A stretch of DNA of 64,000 bases from Brasenia schreberi (taxonomy: Eukaryota > Streptophyta > Magnoliopsida > Nymphaeales > Cabombaceae): the NCBI GenBank assembly GCA_036023115.1, contig JAYKKT010000046.1:3807001-3871000 (forward strand), in the 5' to 3' direction. The notes beneath the pieces were generated by a model. The model did no database searches and was not told where the DNA came from. It was given only the letters and a program-made list of their open reading frames with translations. Of this stretch, positions 35,679-47,432 are shown one piece after another (the first letter of the stretch is position 1; each line of letters opens with the position of its first letter). The position numbers were made by a program, and so were the translations under genes.

Positions 35679-37991
35679 ATGATGACCTCCAGAGAGTGCC
35701 TGTCACGTGTGGCCAGGATGCTTGTGGTTAGAAAACTAGTTATTATATTTTACATAAATAGTAAATTTTCGGAGTTAAATACTGGTTTGTGCACAAGTGC
35801 TAAAATCCATCAAGGATCTAATTTGGTAAAGGAGTTATGGTTTTTGGTGTAAATTGCACCCAGGGACCATCTAACAAGGTTGCTGCTTGTTTGTCGAGAA
35901 CCGGTCAGATGAGCTCGGTCGGTGGAGGTCCTCATCTTGCACAAGGTTCTAACTGCTCATTGATTTGGTTGTCCTGCAGGGGAGTTCATATTTTGAGGAT
36001 TACACCAGCAACACTTGTTTGGACCTTCACATATCTTTTGTTTACGTGATTACATTAGTCTAACGCATTAACTTGTATAATTGCCGAGAGTACGTGTTCT
36101 GAAGTAAACGTTCATTTGCTTTTGGTTTAAAAGCCTATTCGAGAAAAAGAATCCCGTGTATAAAGAACATATTAAAGGACCATAATATTATTCCGAAGTG
36201 GTGGCTACTCGCTCTAAGCACAAGAAGCCAACCTTCAGAATTCCAATGAAGGAAAAGAGATACAGAGGGTGTAAACCTGGATAAACAGAAGGATGTAACA
36301 CTTTGCTAGTCTCCAGGCTTGGATGAATTATGATGAAGAAGTCTGTCTTCTAGGAAAGTTCAAAAGAGCAAGGTTCTTTGGCCCTTGCTCTGAGCTCCCT
36401 GAAATGATAATAGTCTGTAGAACAACAGATCAGAATCAGATATCCAATGGTAAAAAACTGCATTAACAAATGGAAACGACAAAATTCATGATTTTTCCTT
36501 TCATTTATGTTCACACCTGCTGCTTCTGCTTCTGCTTCTTCCTCGAGTCCGGATTTCGGCAGCATTGCTAGCCTCTGATAACTCGGAGAGTGCCTCTCAA
36601 GAATTACCGTGGCATGTTGAAAGCAGCTTGTCTACCCATTGAGGTAAAAGCTTATCCCCATCAGCGGGCCTTACAGACTCCGCTTGCATAAGGTTCGCAG
36701 AACTCGCACGTGAGCATCAACTTTCAAAAGAACTCAACCATTAAGCCGGCGAAAACTTTTCCAAACTCATTATATCTAGCGATGCAAATAACCAAATGAG
36801 GGTAAGTCTGAGGTTGTTAAACTAACGTATGCACTTGAAGCCAGTTGGGCAGTTCATAGTTGCAAAACAAAATGACCATCTAATCTGCAGGATAAAAACC
36901 ATCTCCAATTCAGCGCCACTCATTTCCTTCAGTAAAAACAGCGCATCTATATGGAGAGATCGATCTCCATCTCCAATTCCAAACTAGCTTTTGCGTTGAC
37001 ACCCGAACATCTGGCCATGATGCTGCTAGAATCAGCAGCAATATTCGGGGAAATCAGTTCCCAAACCAATTCTTTCAGGATCTGCTTGACTGCTGCACTC
37101 GTTGTCTAATATCATTTGAGGAACAGGATGGAGCCATTCACTTAGTACCTAGTTGTCAGAGAACCTCTTCAGAACCTATAGACAGAAAGACCAACTGTGA
37201 GACAAATCATCCGGCATAGCCTGATCCAGAACTTCTAGCATCACTCACAAAAATTTGCTATCACAGTTTTTTTGGAGTATATGTCAATGACATTACAATA
37301 CCAACTTTGGAGGCATTCCATCACTAGTGCCACTGTTCGAAATAAAAGAACCTGAAATTAAACAATGAAATGGATGGTTAAGTGGAACATTAGACTCTTT
37401 GACTTAAAGGTATATAGAAAAGCCATTAAGGGCACATTTATGTACCATTTTCTTTTGCAATGACCAAATGACCAAAGTTTTTAGACAGCATAGGAAATCG
37501 TGTCATACGAAAACTTTATCAATACATTGATTCGTTTTCTGCTGATTCACAATGGAAGAAGATAGATGCAAGTGGATGCTTTGAAGTATTTACTTGTTTG
37601 TTTCATCACATGTTCGGTTATTCTTGTCAGATTCTAGTGATAGGATCACGTATATTGTTCTTATTAGGCTGCTAATTATCTAGCTCACAATGTTTTGTTG
37701 GCAATAGAACAGCTATGAACTACCGTTGAACTACAATTGCAGCTCCGAAGAGTCGTGACTGACTGCAGCCTGTTAGTATGTATCGCTCTGCTCCTGGCAA
37801 GCATATTGGCGTCCAAGCATTAACTAGCATCGAACTTCTTTATGGAAACTACTTTTGTGAAGAGATTGTGGACGGGACGGGGTGGACTCTGTGTGTGTGT
37901 GTGTGCATTCTATAGACGGTAGACAGACTTATCCCAATTCTATATTCATTTGTCCTCACAAAAATCTGCAGTATTTGGAAGTATTATGCCA

Positions 37992-38062
37992 GCGCATCTG
38001 GTGTAGTGGTATCATAGTACCCTCCCACGGTACTGACCGGGGTTCGATTCCCCGGATGCGCT
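37992..38062 (+). tRNA. tRNA-Gly (CCC)
   Basis: Acceptor arms GCGCATC and GATGCGC pair perfectly. The D arm holds AGTGGTATCAT. The anticodon stem GTACC/GGTAC encloses loop CTCCCAC, giving anticodon CCC for glycine. The T arm CGGGG-TTCGATT-CCCCG is perfect, so internal A and B boxes are intact. No CCA is encoded, as normal in plants. No clear T-run terminator follows within 20 bases. It lies about 110 bp beyond the right end of segmental copy B. Confidence 0.93.
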
Positions 38063-39399
38063 TGGCAATGATGTGAATGTTCAATAGCGATCTGCTTAGC
38101 ATCAGCTTACCAATGCATAGGGCTCGTAAAATTCAGAACGAACCCGTTCCTCCCTTGACTTCTCATGCTCGCCGGAGACTCGTCATCCTTTTATGAGCCT
38201 CTGAATTCAAAATATTTCCTCAAACGCCCTAAATAAACTTTTAAAAGGAAATCATTAACAAGCTTTTCACAAGCGGAACCGACTTAAGGATTCAACTCAT
38301 ACTTTTCGACCAACCAAACATGAACAAGTCTGCGACGAACTGAACTGTGAGTGACTTGGTTCATTTACCCGCAGTGCCTGTGCCTCAACCTTCTTTCTTT
38401 TCCTCTGCGGAGAGGAAATCGTCTAATGGAGAAAAAGAAGTGACGATGTTGATCATGTGCAAGTATGCAAAGCTAACTTAATGAACCTTTCACCCGCGGT
38501 GGCAAAGGCTGTCTCTTCAAAGCAAGAAGAAAAAACATGAGAAGTTTCCATATCTTGGGGTTGTCATTTCCTTAGCCACTTATGTTATGTTAGCACCTTG
38601 ATTTCAATAATATTAGCATTTTCACCCATAGCGTTAGCTAAGAACAGAGTGCTCTAGTTTCATTGTTGCTGGTGGGGAGTTTGAATCTAGATTCATTGTT
38701 CGTGATTGGGAGTTTGAATCTCAAAGCTTACATGTGTAGGCGTGTGAGGCTTCCGCCTCCTTTTGTAACCTATATATATTGTTATATTTAATATGTATTA
38801 ACGATATTTAATTCATATTAGTATTTTTAAATGATCAATTGATGTATAATTGATATATGTAAAAGTCTTAAAGTGTAAAAAGTCACAGGATTTGTGCATG
38901 TGACCAAAATAGGACAAAATTTAATCTTATATCTGACAAACTCAAATGTCATTTTATAGTCTCATTAACCTTAGTTTAAAGAGCTTAAATTTAAGAATTG
39001 TATTTAGTTTATCTTTTTGCACAAAATTTTTTTGATTTAACGGTTAAGAGTCTTTCACGATCACGGATAGGAATAAAGGAGAATAATTTCAGATAAGGCG
39101 AAACATTTTGACTCTCTACCCGTGGTGTTCCTCTAGTCCCTATGCTCATAGTGTTGTTCCTCTTTGTCCCAACCATATGGGATTGAGGCGTGTTTGAGAT
39201 TAGCTCGAAGCAAGGTATATGTTATTCAAGTTATGTGTATATTTTATCTTTAGAGAAAGACATAGGTACTCGTAAGTACTCATCGCACAGATAAGTTTAT
39301 GATTTTATTTCTGCTTTTGTTTTCCGTACTGCTTGATTATGTCTTATTTATATATTTGTTGCATGTTGGTTTATTATACGTGTATGTCTATGATTTATG

Positions 39400-39402
<3 letters not shown>
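38063..39402. other. Intergenic, with one SINE-like element
   Basis: No gene recognised. AT-rich from 38770. See the separate SINE entry at 38641-38770. Confidence 0.5.
38641..38770 (+). mobile_element. tRNA-derived SINE with duplicated B-box region
   Basis: GGTGGGGAGTTTGAATCT is a B-box match and is repeated as ATTGGGAGTTTGAATCT 50 bases on. It is followed by GTGTGAGGCTTCCGCCTCC, a sequence also seen in inverse form at the SINE at 44607-44730. An AT-rich tail follows. Confidence 0.5.

Positions 39403-39484
<82 letters not shown>
39403..39484. repeat. (TA)n microsatellite, about 82 bp
   Basis: Pure TA repeat about 225 bp beyond the stop codon of the first GST gene. Confidence 0.95.
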
Positions 39485-39487
<3 letters not shown>

Positions 39488-39709
39488 TAAGAGAGAAGAA
39501 GATAAGCTAACAAGCGTATACCACTAAAAACAAACCCAACGAAAGCTTCTCTACCAACCATACTACAATAAGAAAGGAAATCGAACCAGCCACGTTTGAC
39601 TAGGGAGCAGCCACCCACCAACCAAACAAGGGTGTCCTTATTCGCATACTCATGGACAGACAAGTCCAAGAGGGGAAAAAGCTCAGTGGCAAGACCGGTT
39701 CAACTTGGC

Positions 39710-41109
39710 TCAGAAGTTGAAGGTCTCGACCACCTTGCGCCAAGATGGCCGAGATGTGATGTCCTTGACCCAAGCATCAACATGCGGATGCGCGGCGAAG
39801 AGTGCAGCAGCCTTTGGGACCTTGAGGAGCACATGGATGACCGGGAGGTGGTGGAGATCAGCCAGACTGAACTCAGAGCCACCAAGGTACTTGGTCTTGG
39901 CCAGGCGTGCCTCGTAAACATCCAATACCTTGCCGAGCTTGGCTTCGTTCTCGGCGATTACAGCCTCATCGCTCGGTGCACCAAGGAGCATCGGTTTGAA
40001 GAGGGACTCGAACATGAGTTTGGATGCCGGTCCATCGAACTGGTGTGCTTCCACTTCCATCCACACTCCGACCTGAGACGAGTCCTCACGGATCTTCCCA
40101 AGAAGCTCAGTCCCTTGTTCGGCATATTTGTAGGCTATGGCCTTGGTTATGGCCCTCGACTCTACAATGTTCAGATCAAAGTACGGATCATTATACAACA
40201 CATAACCTGTTAACCAGCTGAAGCTAGATGAAGGGCCTGGGTGTCGAACTCAAGACCTTCCCCTTGTCAGCCAACCCCCCAGCCATGTGAGCTAATGCTC
40301 TTTGTGCTCTATCAACCATTATGTAATAATTTTTTTAGCTTGAAAGATCATACAAACTACGAACTAGGTTCAGTAAAATCAGTATTAATCTTTGAACGAC
40401 TGAAAATCCTAAATATGAACAAGTTGGTACTATCCAGGAAATGGTTATTCTACAAGTGGGCACATAAGATTTCATGAACTTGGTCACACAACGGAAACTA
40501 TCCAAACAGAGTCCAACTACTAAGAGGATATCATAAATCTTCATTAAAGAGCAAAGCATTTACCGAAAAGTGAAAGATCCCCTTCTTGGTACGCTGGGAC
40601 TTGTCCGAACGGCTACCAGAAACAAACACAAATCTGTGAGTATTGCCTTCGAGTAAATTTTAAGAAGTTTTTCCACTAATAAAAGGAACTTAGTTGTAAG
40701 CAAAAGAAATACTGAAATATTTTTGTTTTCGGGAATCCCAACAATCCAAAATTTTCCCAACCAAAACACCGAAATTCTGAAATCATCCAAAGACTACCAA
40801 ATATTCTGAAATTCCCTTCATCCAAGCAAAGTAAGAATCGGGAATTTCCAGAGAATTCCAGATATTTAGTTATCGTCTAGGTCTTATGACCGGCTCCCAA
40901 TCCGACTCTGACGCGCGGGAGGGAGAGAGGGGGGGGAGGAGGAGGGAATGATACTACACGTTAAGGGAGATGAAGGGCTCCTGCTTGTGAGCGCCGGATC
41001 GCATGTCGACGGGAACGAACTCGAAGTCGAGACCCTTCTCGTAGAGGCAAACGACCACTCTCATTGTGGCCGTCGATAGAGCCACACCGTACACTTTCCG
41101 CCCAGCCAT
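39710..41109 (-). CDS. Phi-class glutathione S-transferase, 3 exons, intact, 216 aa
   Basis: Exons 40960-41109, 40564-40612, 39710-40161; the joined frame is 217 codons with GT-AG introns and the usual phi-class intron positions. The N-terminal thioredoxin-like domain begins M-A-G-R-K-V-Y-G with the catalytic-serine segment S-T-A-T (Ser12). The glutathione-binding L-N-P-F-G-Q-V-P has its cis-Pro at residue 56, and E-S-R-A-I follows at 67-71. The C-terminal helical domain holds E-x-x-x-F-D, L-D-V-Y-E-A-R-L and S-L-A-D-L-H-H-L-P. It should conjugate glutathione to electrophilic substrates or bind ligands in the cytosol. An alternative upstream ATG at 41136 would add nine residues. I chose 41109 because phi GSTs begin M-A-x-x-K-V. 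A TATA box lies 77 bp upstream of it. Confidence 0.93.
40222..40300 (-). mobile_element. SINE-like fragment in intron 2 of the GST gene
   Basis: The minus strand holds TTAGCTCACATGGCTGG (A-box-like) and GGTCTTGAGTTCGACACCC (B-box-like) about 45 bases apart. Confidence 0.4.
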
Positions 41110-41185
41110 CACCGTACGATCGATCGCTTCATTCAATTAATTGCACAACCAGTGAGAGAGACACCTTGGCTCGGCCTCTCATTAC

Positions 41186-41194
41186 CTTTTATAG
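41186..41194 (-). promoter_or_regulatory. TATA box of the phi-GST gene
   Basis: The minus strand reads CTATAAAAG, 77 bp upstream of the chosen start codon; a canonical plant TATA element at a sensible distance for a short 5' UTR. Confidence 0.7.
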
Positions 41195-41859
41195 GAAATT
41201 TTGGAGTTCTAGGTTCTTCCCCGAATCTTCCCTTCTTTCGCTACCCTTAACAGAATGTCCATAAGCACCCTAACAACTACCATTTCAGGAAAGATGGTCC
41301 GTATTTGCAGTTATTACATGATACTGCCTCTTTTCTTTTCTTCGCAAATAGGAGAATATCATTCTTACCGTTCGCTTGCAATTTGTTCATTCCTCCATTC
41401 GCTTCGTGTCGCTGGTTCAATAACACGGAATAACCCAGATTGCACAGAAGTGGGAACGAAAAACGGAAAACCGAAACTGAACATGTTGAATGATAAATTT
41501 CGAAGGATTAGAAAACCGGAAAACAGATGTATATATATATAGAGAGAGAGAGAGAGAGGGAGCGGCTAAACAAACTTTTAACATTTTTATGTTAAACATT
41601 GCTTGATTACTATAACGGCTCGTGTGATTAATTAAACAGCGATCAAAACACTCATCCTGCATCCCATTTAATCTACTCAGGTACATTACATGGCATTGAT
41701 TCTATGTCAACATTGACGGATGATTTAATATGCATTGTAGGGATGATCTGATACAAATCCTAATAATATGAGATCTTTTGTATATTAAATTACATTGATC
41801 CTTGTGTCAATGTTGACGAGGAACATGAGTTTGATATGAGAAAGTGTTTAGCAACTCTC

Positions 41860-41915
<56 letters not shown>

Positions 41916-42127
41916 GAGAGAGAATCTTAGCTCTACATTGTCCTTTGTACGTACTCTTCCACAAACATCTCAAATTTTAAAATTTAAATTAAAAGTATCA
42001 CTATAATTTTTTGTACTTTGCATTTAGTACCTCATGTATTTTAACTAAAAGTAATTCAAATAAAAATATTTGTGAAAACTCATATACGAGAACACATTAA
42101 GTTACTAAGACACCCTCTATATTATCA
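41195..42127. other. Intergenic with (TA)n tract at 41862-41913
   Basis: GST promoter region on the left, a short (TA)(GA) run near 41530-41560, and a 52-bp TA tract. No gene recognised. Confidence 0.6.
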
Positions 42128-42290
42128 AACAACAACTAAGCCTTTTCCCATACTAGACGGGGTCGACAATCAATGGTATAAAAATCTGATAAAGTTTTAC
42201 GTTGGCCGTCGGAAACCTAACACAACTTTCATCCTTTATTCGGGCTTGGGACTGGCAATGCAAGGGTAATCCCTTATATGAGTAGAGTTT
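42128..42290 (-). mobile_element. Miniature RTE-derived element (5' end joined to 3' tail)
   Basis: The right part (42170-42290) matches the 5' end of the RTE copy at 26965-27080. The left part (42128-42168) matches its 3' end (CTTAGTTGTTGTT on the minus strand; compare 54652-54700). Everything in between, including endonuclease and RT, is missing. Either a large internal deletion or a SINE-like derivative of the LINE. Confidence 0.6.
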
Positions 42291-42295
42291 CACCC

Positions 42296-42856
<561 letters not shown>

Positions 42857-42857
<1 letters not shown>

Positions 42858-43141
42858 TGTTTAGTTTTTTTTAAGTAGAGATTTCACACATAATAACCAC
42901 ACAATCTAAGCAACTGAGATACGAGCATGCTTAGTTCTATGAGCCATTTTTAATAAAATGTATTAGACGAGACAACATCAGTAACACATTTGGGCCGCAA
43001 TCGTATACCCACCAGGTGCTTGTTCGTTCCAACAGTCTCGTGTCAAAAAATTCTAAAAGGTCCCAATCCCTTCTTCGCAAATGGTGGGTTAAGCATCGCA
43101 ATGGGCGGGTTTGGACTCGTTTGTACCACACTCAAACTATG

Positions 43142-43182
<41 letters not shown>

Positions 43183-43484
43183 GTATATATATATATATAT
43201 ACTGTTTAGTTTTTTTTAAGTAGAGATTTCACACATAATAACCACACAATCTAAGCAACTGAGATACGAGCATGCTTAGTTCTATGAGCCATTTTTAATA
43301 AAATGTATTAGACGAGACAACATCAGTAACACATTTGGGCCGCAATCGTATACCCACCAGGTGCTTGTTCGTTCCAACAGTCTCGTGTCAAAAAATTCTA
43401 GAAGGTCCCAATCCCTTCTTCGCAAATGGTGGGTTAAGCATCGCAATGGGCGGGTTTGGACTCGTTTGTACCACACTCAAACCC
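42857..43484. repeat. Tandem duplication, 344-bp period, with embedded TA array
   Basis: 42857-43138 and 43201-43482 are almost identical (for example CTAAAAGG versus CTAGAAGG near 43056/43400), separated by a TA/TG stretch at 43139-43200 like the large array at 42296. Recent by its low divergence. Both copies contain the same 64-codon frame, which has no known resemblance. Confidence 0.9.
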
Positions 43485-43935
43485 GTGTCACCTAAAAAAA
43501 AAGAGTTCTGTGGAACCTGCCCTACTTGTTTAGGTCATAGGTTCAAAATCTGCACAACAGACTGGAAAACAGTCAAAACTGACCAATAATGAAACAGTGA
43601 ATAAGGGAAACAAAAGCCCTTGGCTTAATATATGATGCACGTATTAGGTCAGATGTACAGAGTGGTAGCAGGTAATGGGTCGGGTAGGTTTACCTAAACC
43701 CAGCCAGAACCCGCCCATCCCACCCCTACACATAGCGCTTTGGGTGGAGATTGCCAAAACTACGACAACATACATTAGAACATGATGCACGACCTGTTTA
43801 TTGAACTCATGACCTTCAACTTAAGAGCATATTTCTAAGCAGATCAACTATTGTGCGTCGTGAACATATGCCATTCTTGTCATATTTTAACGATATTAAC
43901 ATATTGCCTATAAAATTTAGGTGTATCTTCTAACC

Positions 43936-44085
43936 AATGGCGGACCCAATAATTCTTTTGGAATGAGGTGTACTTGTGTTTCGAGTGAGGTACACTTGCA
44001 TTTCGCTATATACAATGGTGGATTAAGGAATTAGATTTTGGGTGAAACACATGACTCACCTCACCCTAAAGTGGGTCTGCCACTA
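43936..44085. mobile_element. MITE candidate, about 150 bp
   Basis: AATGGCGGACCCAA at the left and GTGGGTCTGCCACT at the right are inverted partners. GTCCGCCACT, similar to one end, recurs alone near 54175. Non-coding. Confidence 0.4.
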
Positions 44086-44606
44086 CTTTCAACAAATGAT
44101 TCCACATTCAAATTGATGTTTATTAAATGAGTTTCTAACTAATTAGTTCACTTGTGCTGCAAGGATCGGATCCATTTTCACCTCTTGTGGAAAGGAATCA
44201 TTTCATAAAAATATCGTGTAGTTTTCAAAAATTTATATTTGAGGCTTTAATTTCCCAATATTTAAAAAGGACATGAGGTTCTTCATCCTTAATTATTAGG
44301 GACATGAAGTTTCAATCAATAATTAAATAAATACTTTACAGCTATTATATATAAATAATATCATATTCTTATTTGATTAATGATAGAAACCTCAAGTTTG
44401 TATTTGATCAAGGAAAATAACCTCATTTTGTAAAAGGTTGAAAAGTTTTAATCTTAAAATTAGAAAATTAAAGGATAGTTTTATAGAATTTTTATTTACT
44501 TTTATTTCATGATCTCGATCCTCTTACCTTTATTCAGATTCTAATACTTATTTCATCTAGAAGCGTAGTTTTCTTCCACACTTTCTACTTGCATATCGTT
44601 TTAGAT

Positions 44607-44730
44607 TTTTTTTTATTATGGGAGAAGGTTGAAGCCTAACACCCACACATGCACCCTCCGAGATCGAACTCCCCACCAGCATAAACGGTGCTAGAGTATC
44701 CTGCCGTTGAGGTAACGCTGTCCGTGCTCG
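44607..44730 (-). mobile_element. tRNA-derived SINE
   Basis: On the minus strand: head CGAGCACGGACAGC, A-box GTTACCTCAACGGCAG (44701-44716), B-box GGAGTTCGATCTCGG (44658-44672), a GTGCATGTGTGGGTGTTAGG body and a poly(A) tail (44607-44615). Confidence 0.65.
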
Positions 44731-45062
44731 TTATAGATTATTTAATTGGCTAATAAGTTGACTCTTCATATAATTATGTAGCTTGTCTTCCCCTCAAACC
44801 CCGCCTTTCTCATTTGCATATCTGAAAGCATTTGCTTCTCTTACCAACTCTCTTTTAAGACCAAGAAACATGGAAAAAGAAGAAAGAGAGACAATGAAAT
44901 TAGTCAAATCGTAGACACCCACTCGGTTGAAGGAAACATTGCTTTTCAATATGAATATTTACATATTATAATTGACAAATATCAGTTGACCAGAAATTAT
45001 ATAAAAGTTCAAACTGGTGGTAATATATACCCCTTCTTTCTTAACCTTAAAATCAAAATAGA

Positions 45063-45067
<5 letters not shown>

Positions 45068-45110
<43 letters not shown>
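45068..45110. repeat. (TA)n microsatellite
   Basis: Simple TA tract of about 43 bp followed by GAGAGAAAG. Confidence 0.95.
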
Positions 45111-45112
<2 letters not shown>

Positions 45113-45682
45113 AGAGAAAGATTAGTACATCCGCATGAATATATGTTTAGAATGTTACGAGTAATTTGATCTTAAAGATCAAATGTTGAGATCTTTAGAT
45201 GAAAAAGAAACATATATCAGTGCATTTATTGCACATGTAAAAAGTATCAAGACTTCTACTTGTTACTTGTTGATGCACTAGCTTGGGACTCGCATGGACC
45301 AATTGTGGGTCTATGTGGATCAAACTCAAGTCAAGCTAGGTGAACTTAGATCTACATGTGCTCAACTTAAGTAAAGATTTGCTTGACTTGAATTCAGCTC
45401 ACATAAACTGCAAGAATTGGTGGAAGCTCAAAAAATTGCTGAAATATTGTACGTGTAAAATAATTACCAAGTTAAGCAAGGAGACAAATGACCTATGAGA
45501 ATATACATGTAAATGAGATATTGGAGCCTAAGACCCAAAGCTTTTCAAAAGTTCATTGAGTTCCATCCTCGCACTTTCTAGATCCATTCTAGAGCCTGTT
45601 AGTACTCGAACTGGGTCATAACAAGTCACCTGCCCGTTTTCGCAGTAAAAATATGGCACGAGTGGAGGAAAACTAGTACATG

Positions 45683-45926
45683 TAGACATGGCTGGTTCCA
45701 AACTAGCAAGACAGTTTCAATCGGAACCAATGAAACCGGACCCAGAACCAATGACTGCTTTGGTTCAGTTTTGATTCTGCCTTTCATGGAACCGGAAATG
45801 GGGTGAAACCAAAACTGGTAGTTTCAAACTGTCGTTTCATATATTTTTTATTTTCAAATTCTTCCATTGTTTTTTCTAATTCCGAACAGTTTAGACCTCA
45901 AATGAAACCGGAACCGGCCATGCCTA
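45683..45926. mobile_element. hAT-like MITE with TAGACATGGCTGGTTCC ends
   Basis: Left end TAGACATGGCTGGTTCC and right end GGAACCGGCCATGCCTA are inverted repeats with two mismatches. Flanks AGTACATG and ACTACGTA match at only 5 of 8, so any target duplication is old. Same family as 4232-4496. Confidence 0.6.
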
Positions 45927-46201
45927 ACTACGTATCAGCCATTTTAGATAACAAGGAGTAAAGAGAGAAGCAGGGGTGCCCATTTTGGTGCATGTTTAAG
46001 CACCCTGATCCTCTTTCTCTTCAAAGAATTTTTGAAGACACCATGTCGACGAGAAATAATTCTAAGTCGCCTTCATACCCTTCTTCCTCTGTAATAGGAA
46101 AAAAATACAATCAAGAGCCTGCATGCGGGCGCACACACACACCATGAACACATGAAATGGAAGTATGGAGTCCAATACATGGGGATGCATACAATTTGTT
46201 C

Positions 46202-46647
46202 TCAAAATTTCATGGACTCAGAGACCTTCTTCCAAGCAGGCCTAGAGGGTATGTACTTCCACCAAGCCTTAACATGCTCGCGAGAGGTAACAAGGCCTGC
46301 ATGTGGTGAAGACATAATGTAGTGAAGGCAAGGGAGGTGATTGAGATCAGCAACTGTGAAGTAGTCCCCAGCTAGGTACTTGCACTTTGACAGCCTCTCC
46401 TCATAGACATCAAATACCTTGCCCAACTTCTCACACCGAGCCCAAACCAGAGCCTTGTCGGAGGCCATGCTAAATGACGGCTTCATCACCGACTTGTAGA
46501 CTAGTGCAGAGGCTGGCACATTGAACCAGTGTGCTTCGACTTCCATCCACAGACCAACTATGGCTATGCCAGAAAGGTCAGGTCCTAAGAGGTCTGTTCC
46601 CTTTTCTTTGTACTTGGCTGCAATGTGGTCTGTGATAGCTCTTGATT
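46202..46647 (-). pseudogene. Phi-class GST, orphan exon 3 (open, exons 1-2 missing)
   Basis: A complete third exon: E-S-R-A-I-T-D-H-I-A-A-K-Y at its start, then M-E-V-E-A-H-W-F, V-F-D-V-Y-E-E-R-L, T-V-A-D-L-N-H-L-P and a stop, with a good AG acceptor. No stops or shifts. Upstream on this strand (46650-49150) there is no glutathione-binding exon; an RTE fragment lies at 46930-47432. Without the N-terminal thioredoxin-like domain no active enzyme is possible, so this is a truncated copy. Confidence 0.85.
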
Positions 46648-46929
46648 CTGAAAGTCAGATGGTGAAGCATGTTCAATATAAAAACTTTTACTCAACCTTA
46701 CCAGACTATTATACATAGCAGTCTCATTTGGTGCATTATGTGTTATTATAAGAACCAAAAGATTAGGAACAACAATCGATTTCGCAAATAAGGATGTAAA
46801 AAAGTCGGTCTCGAATAGGATCGAGCAATGCAGCAACTGACTTGATCTTACTCGAACTAATTGGATTCGGATCTGAATAAGACCTATTTAGATAATAACT
46901 ATGGGAGGCATCGGCTTGGATTCATGTTC

Positions 46930-47432
46930 ATTAAAGAGGCAGGGTTAGGATAGCACAATGAGCAAAGACTCAGCTGGCTAGGTGGTCAATCATGTTTTAT
47001 GGTTCCGAGTGTTGGGCAGTTAATCATCAACATGTACAAAAGATGTCTGTGACAGAAATGAAGATCAATGACAGAAATGAAGATGTTGAGATGGATGAGT
47101 GGTCATACAAGAAAAGACCGTATACATAACGAGGTTATTAGAAACAAATTAGGAGTGGCACCAATAGAGGATAAAATGAGAGAATATCATTTAAGAAGGT
47201 TTGGACATATCAAAAGAATATCAGAAGAAGAACCTATAAGAAGGAATGAAAAACTAAATTTGAAAAGTACTAAAAGAGCAGAGGACTACAAAAGTATCGG
47301 AAAGAAACAATAAAGAATGATGTAGCTTATTGTGAATTAACTGCTAACATGGCACATGATAGGAATATGTGGAAACAAAGAATCCATGTAGCCGAAAAGA
47401 ATTAGTTGTTGTGGTGGTGGTGGTAAATCCCA
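46930..47432 (+). mobile_element. RTE-type LINE, 3'-end fragment, plus strand
   Basis: Contains L-Y-G-S-E-C-W-A-V-N-like sequence (about 46998), then M-L-R-W-M-S-G-H-T-R-K-D-R-I and G-V-A-P-I-E-D-K-M-R-E-Y, ending with a TTGTTGTGGTGG-type tail. 5'-truncated. A small duplication (GACAGAAATGAAGAT) sits near 47053-47088. Confidence 0.8.

Noticed and set aside
39596..40213. A 205-codon plus-strand frame across the GST third exon
   Set aside because: It is the antisense shadow of a well supported GST exon that has motifs and splice sites on the minus strand.
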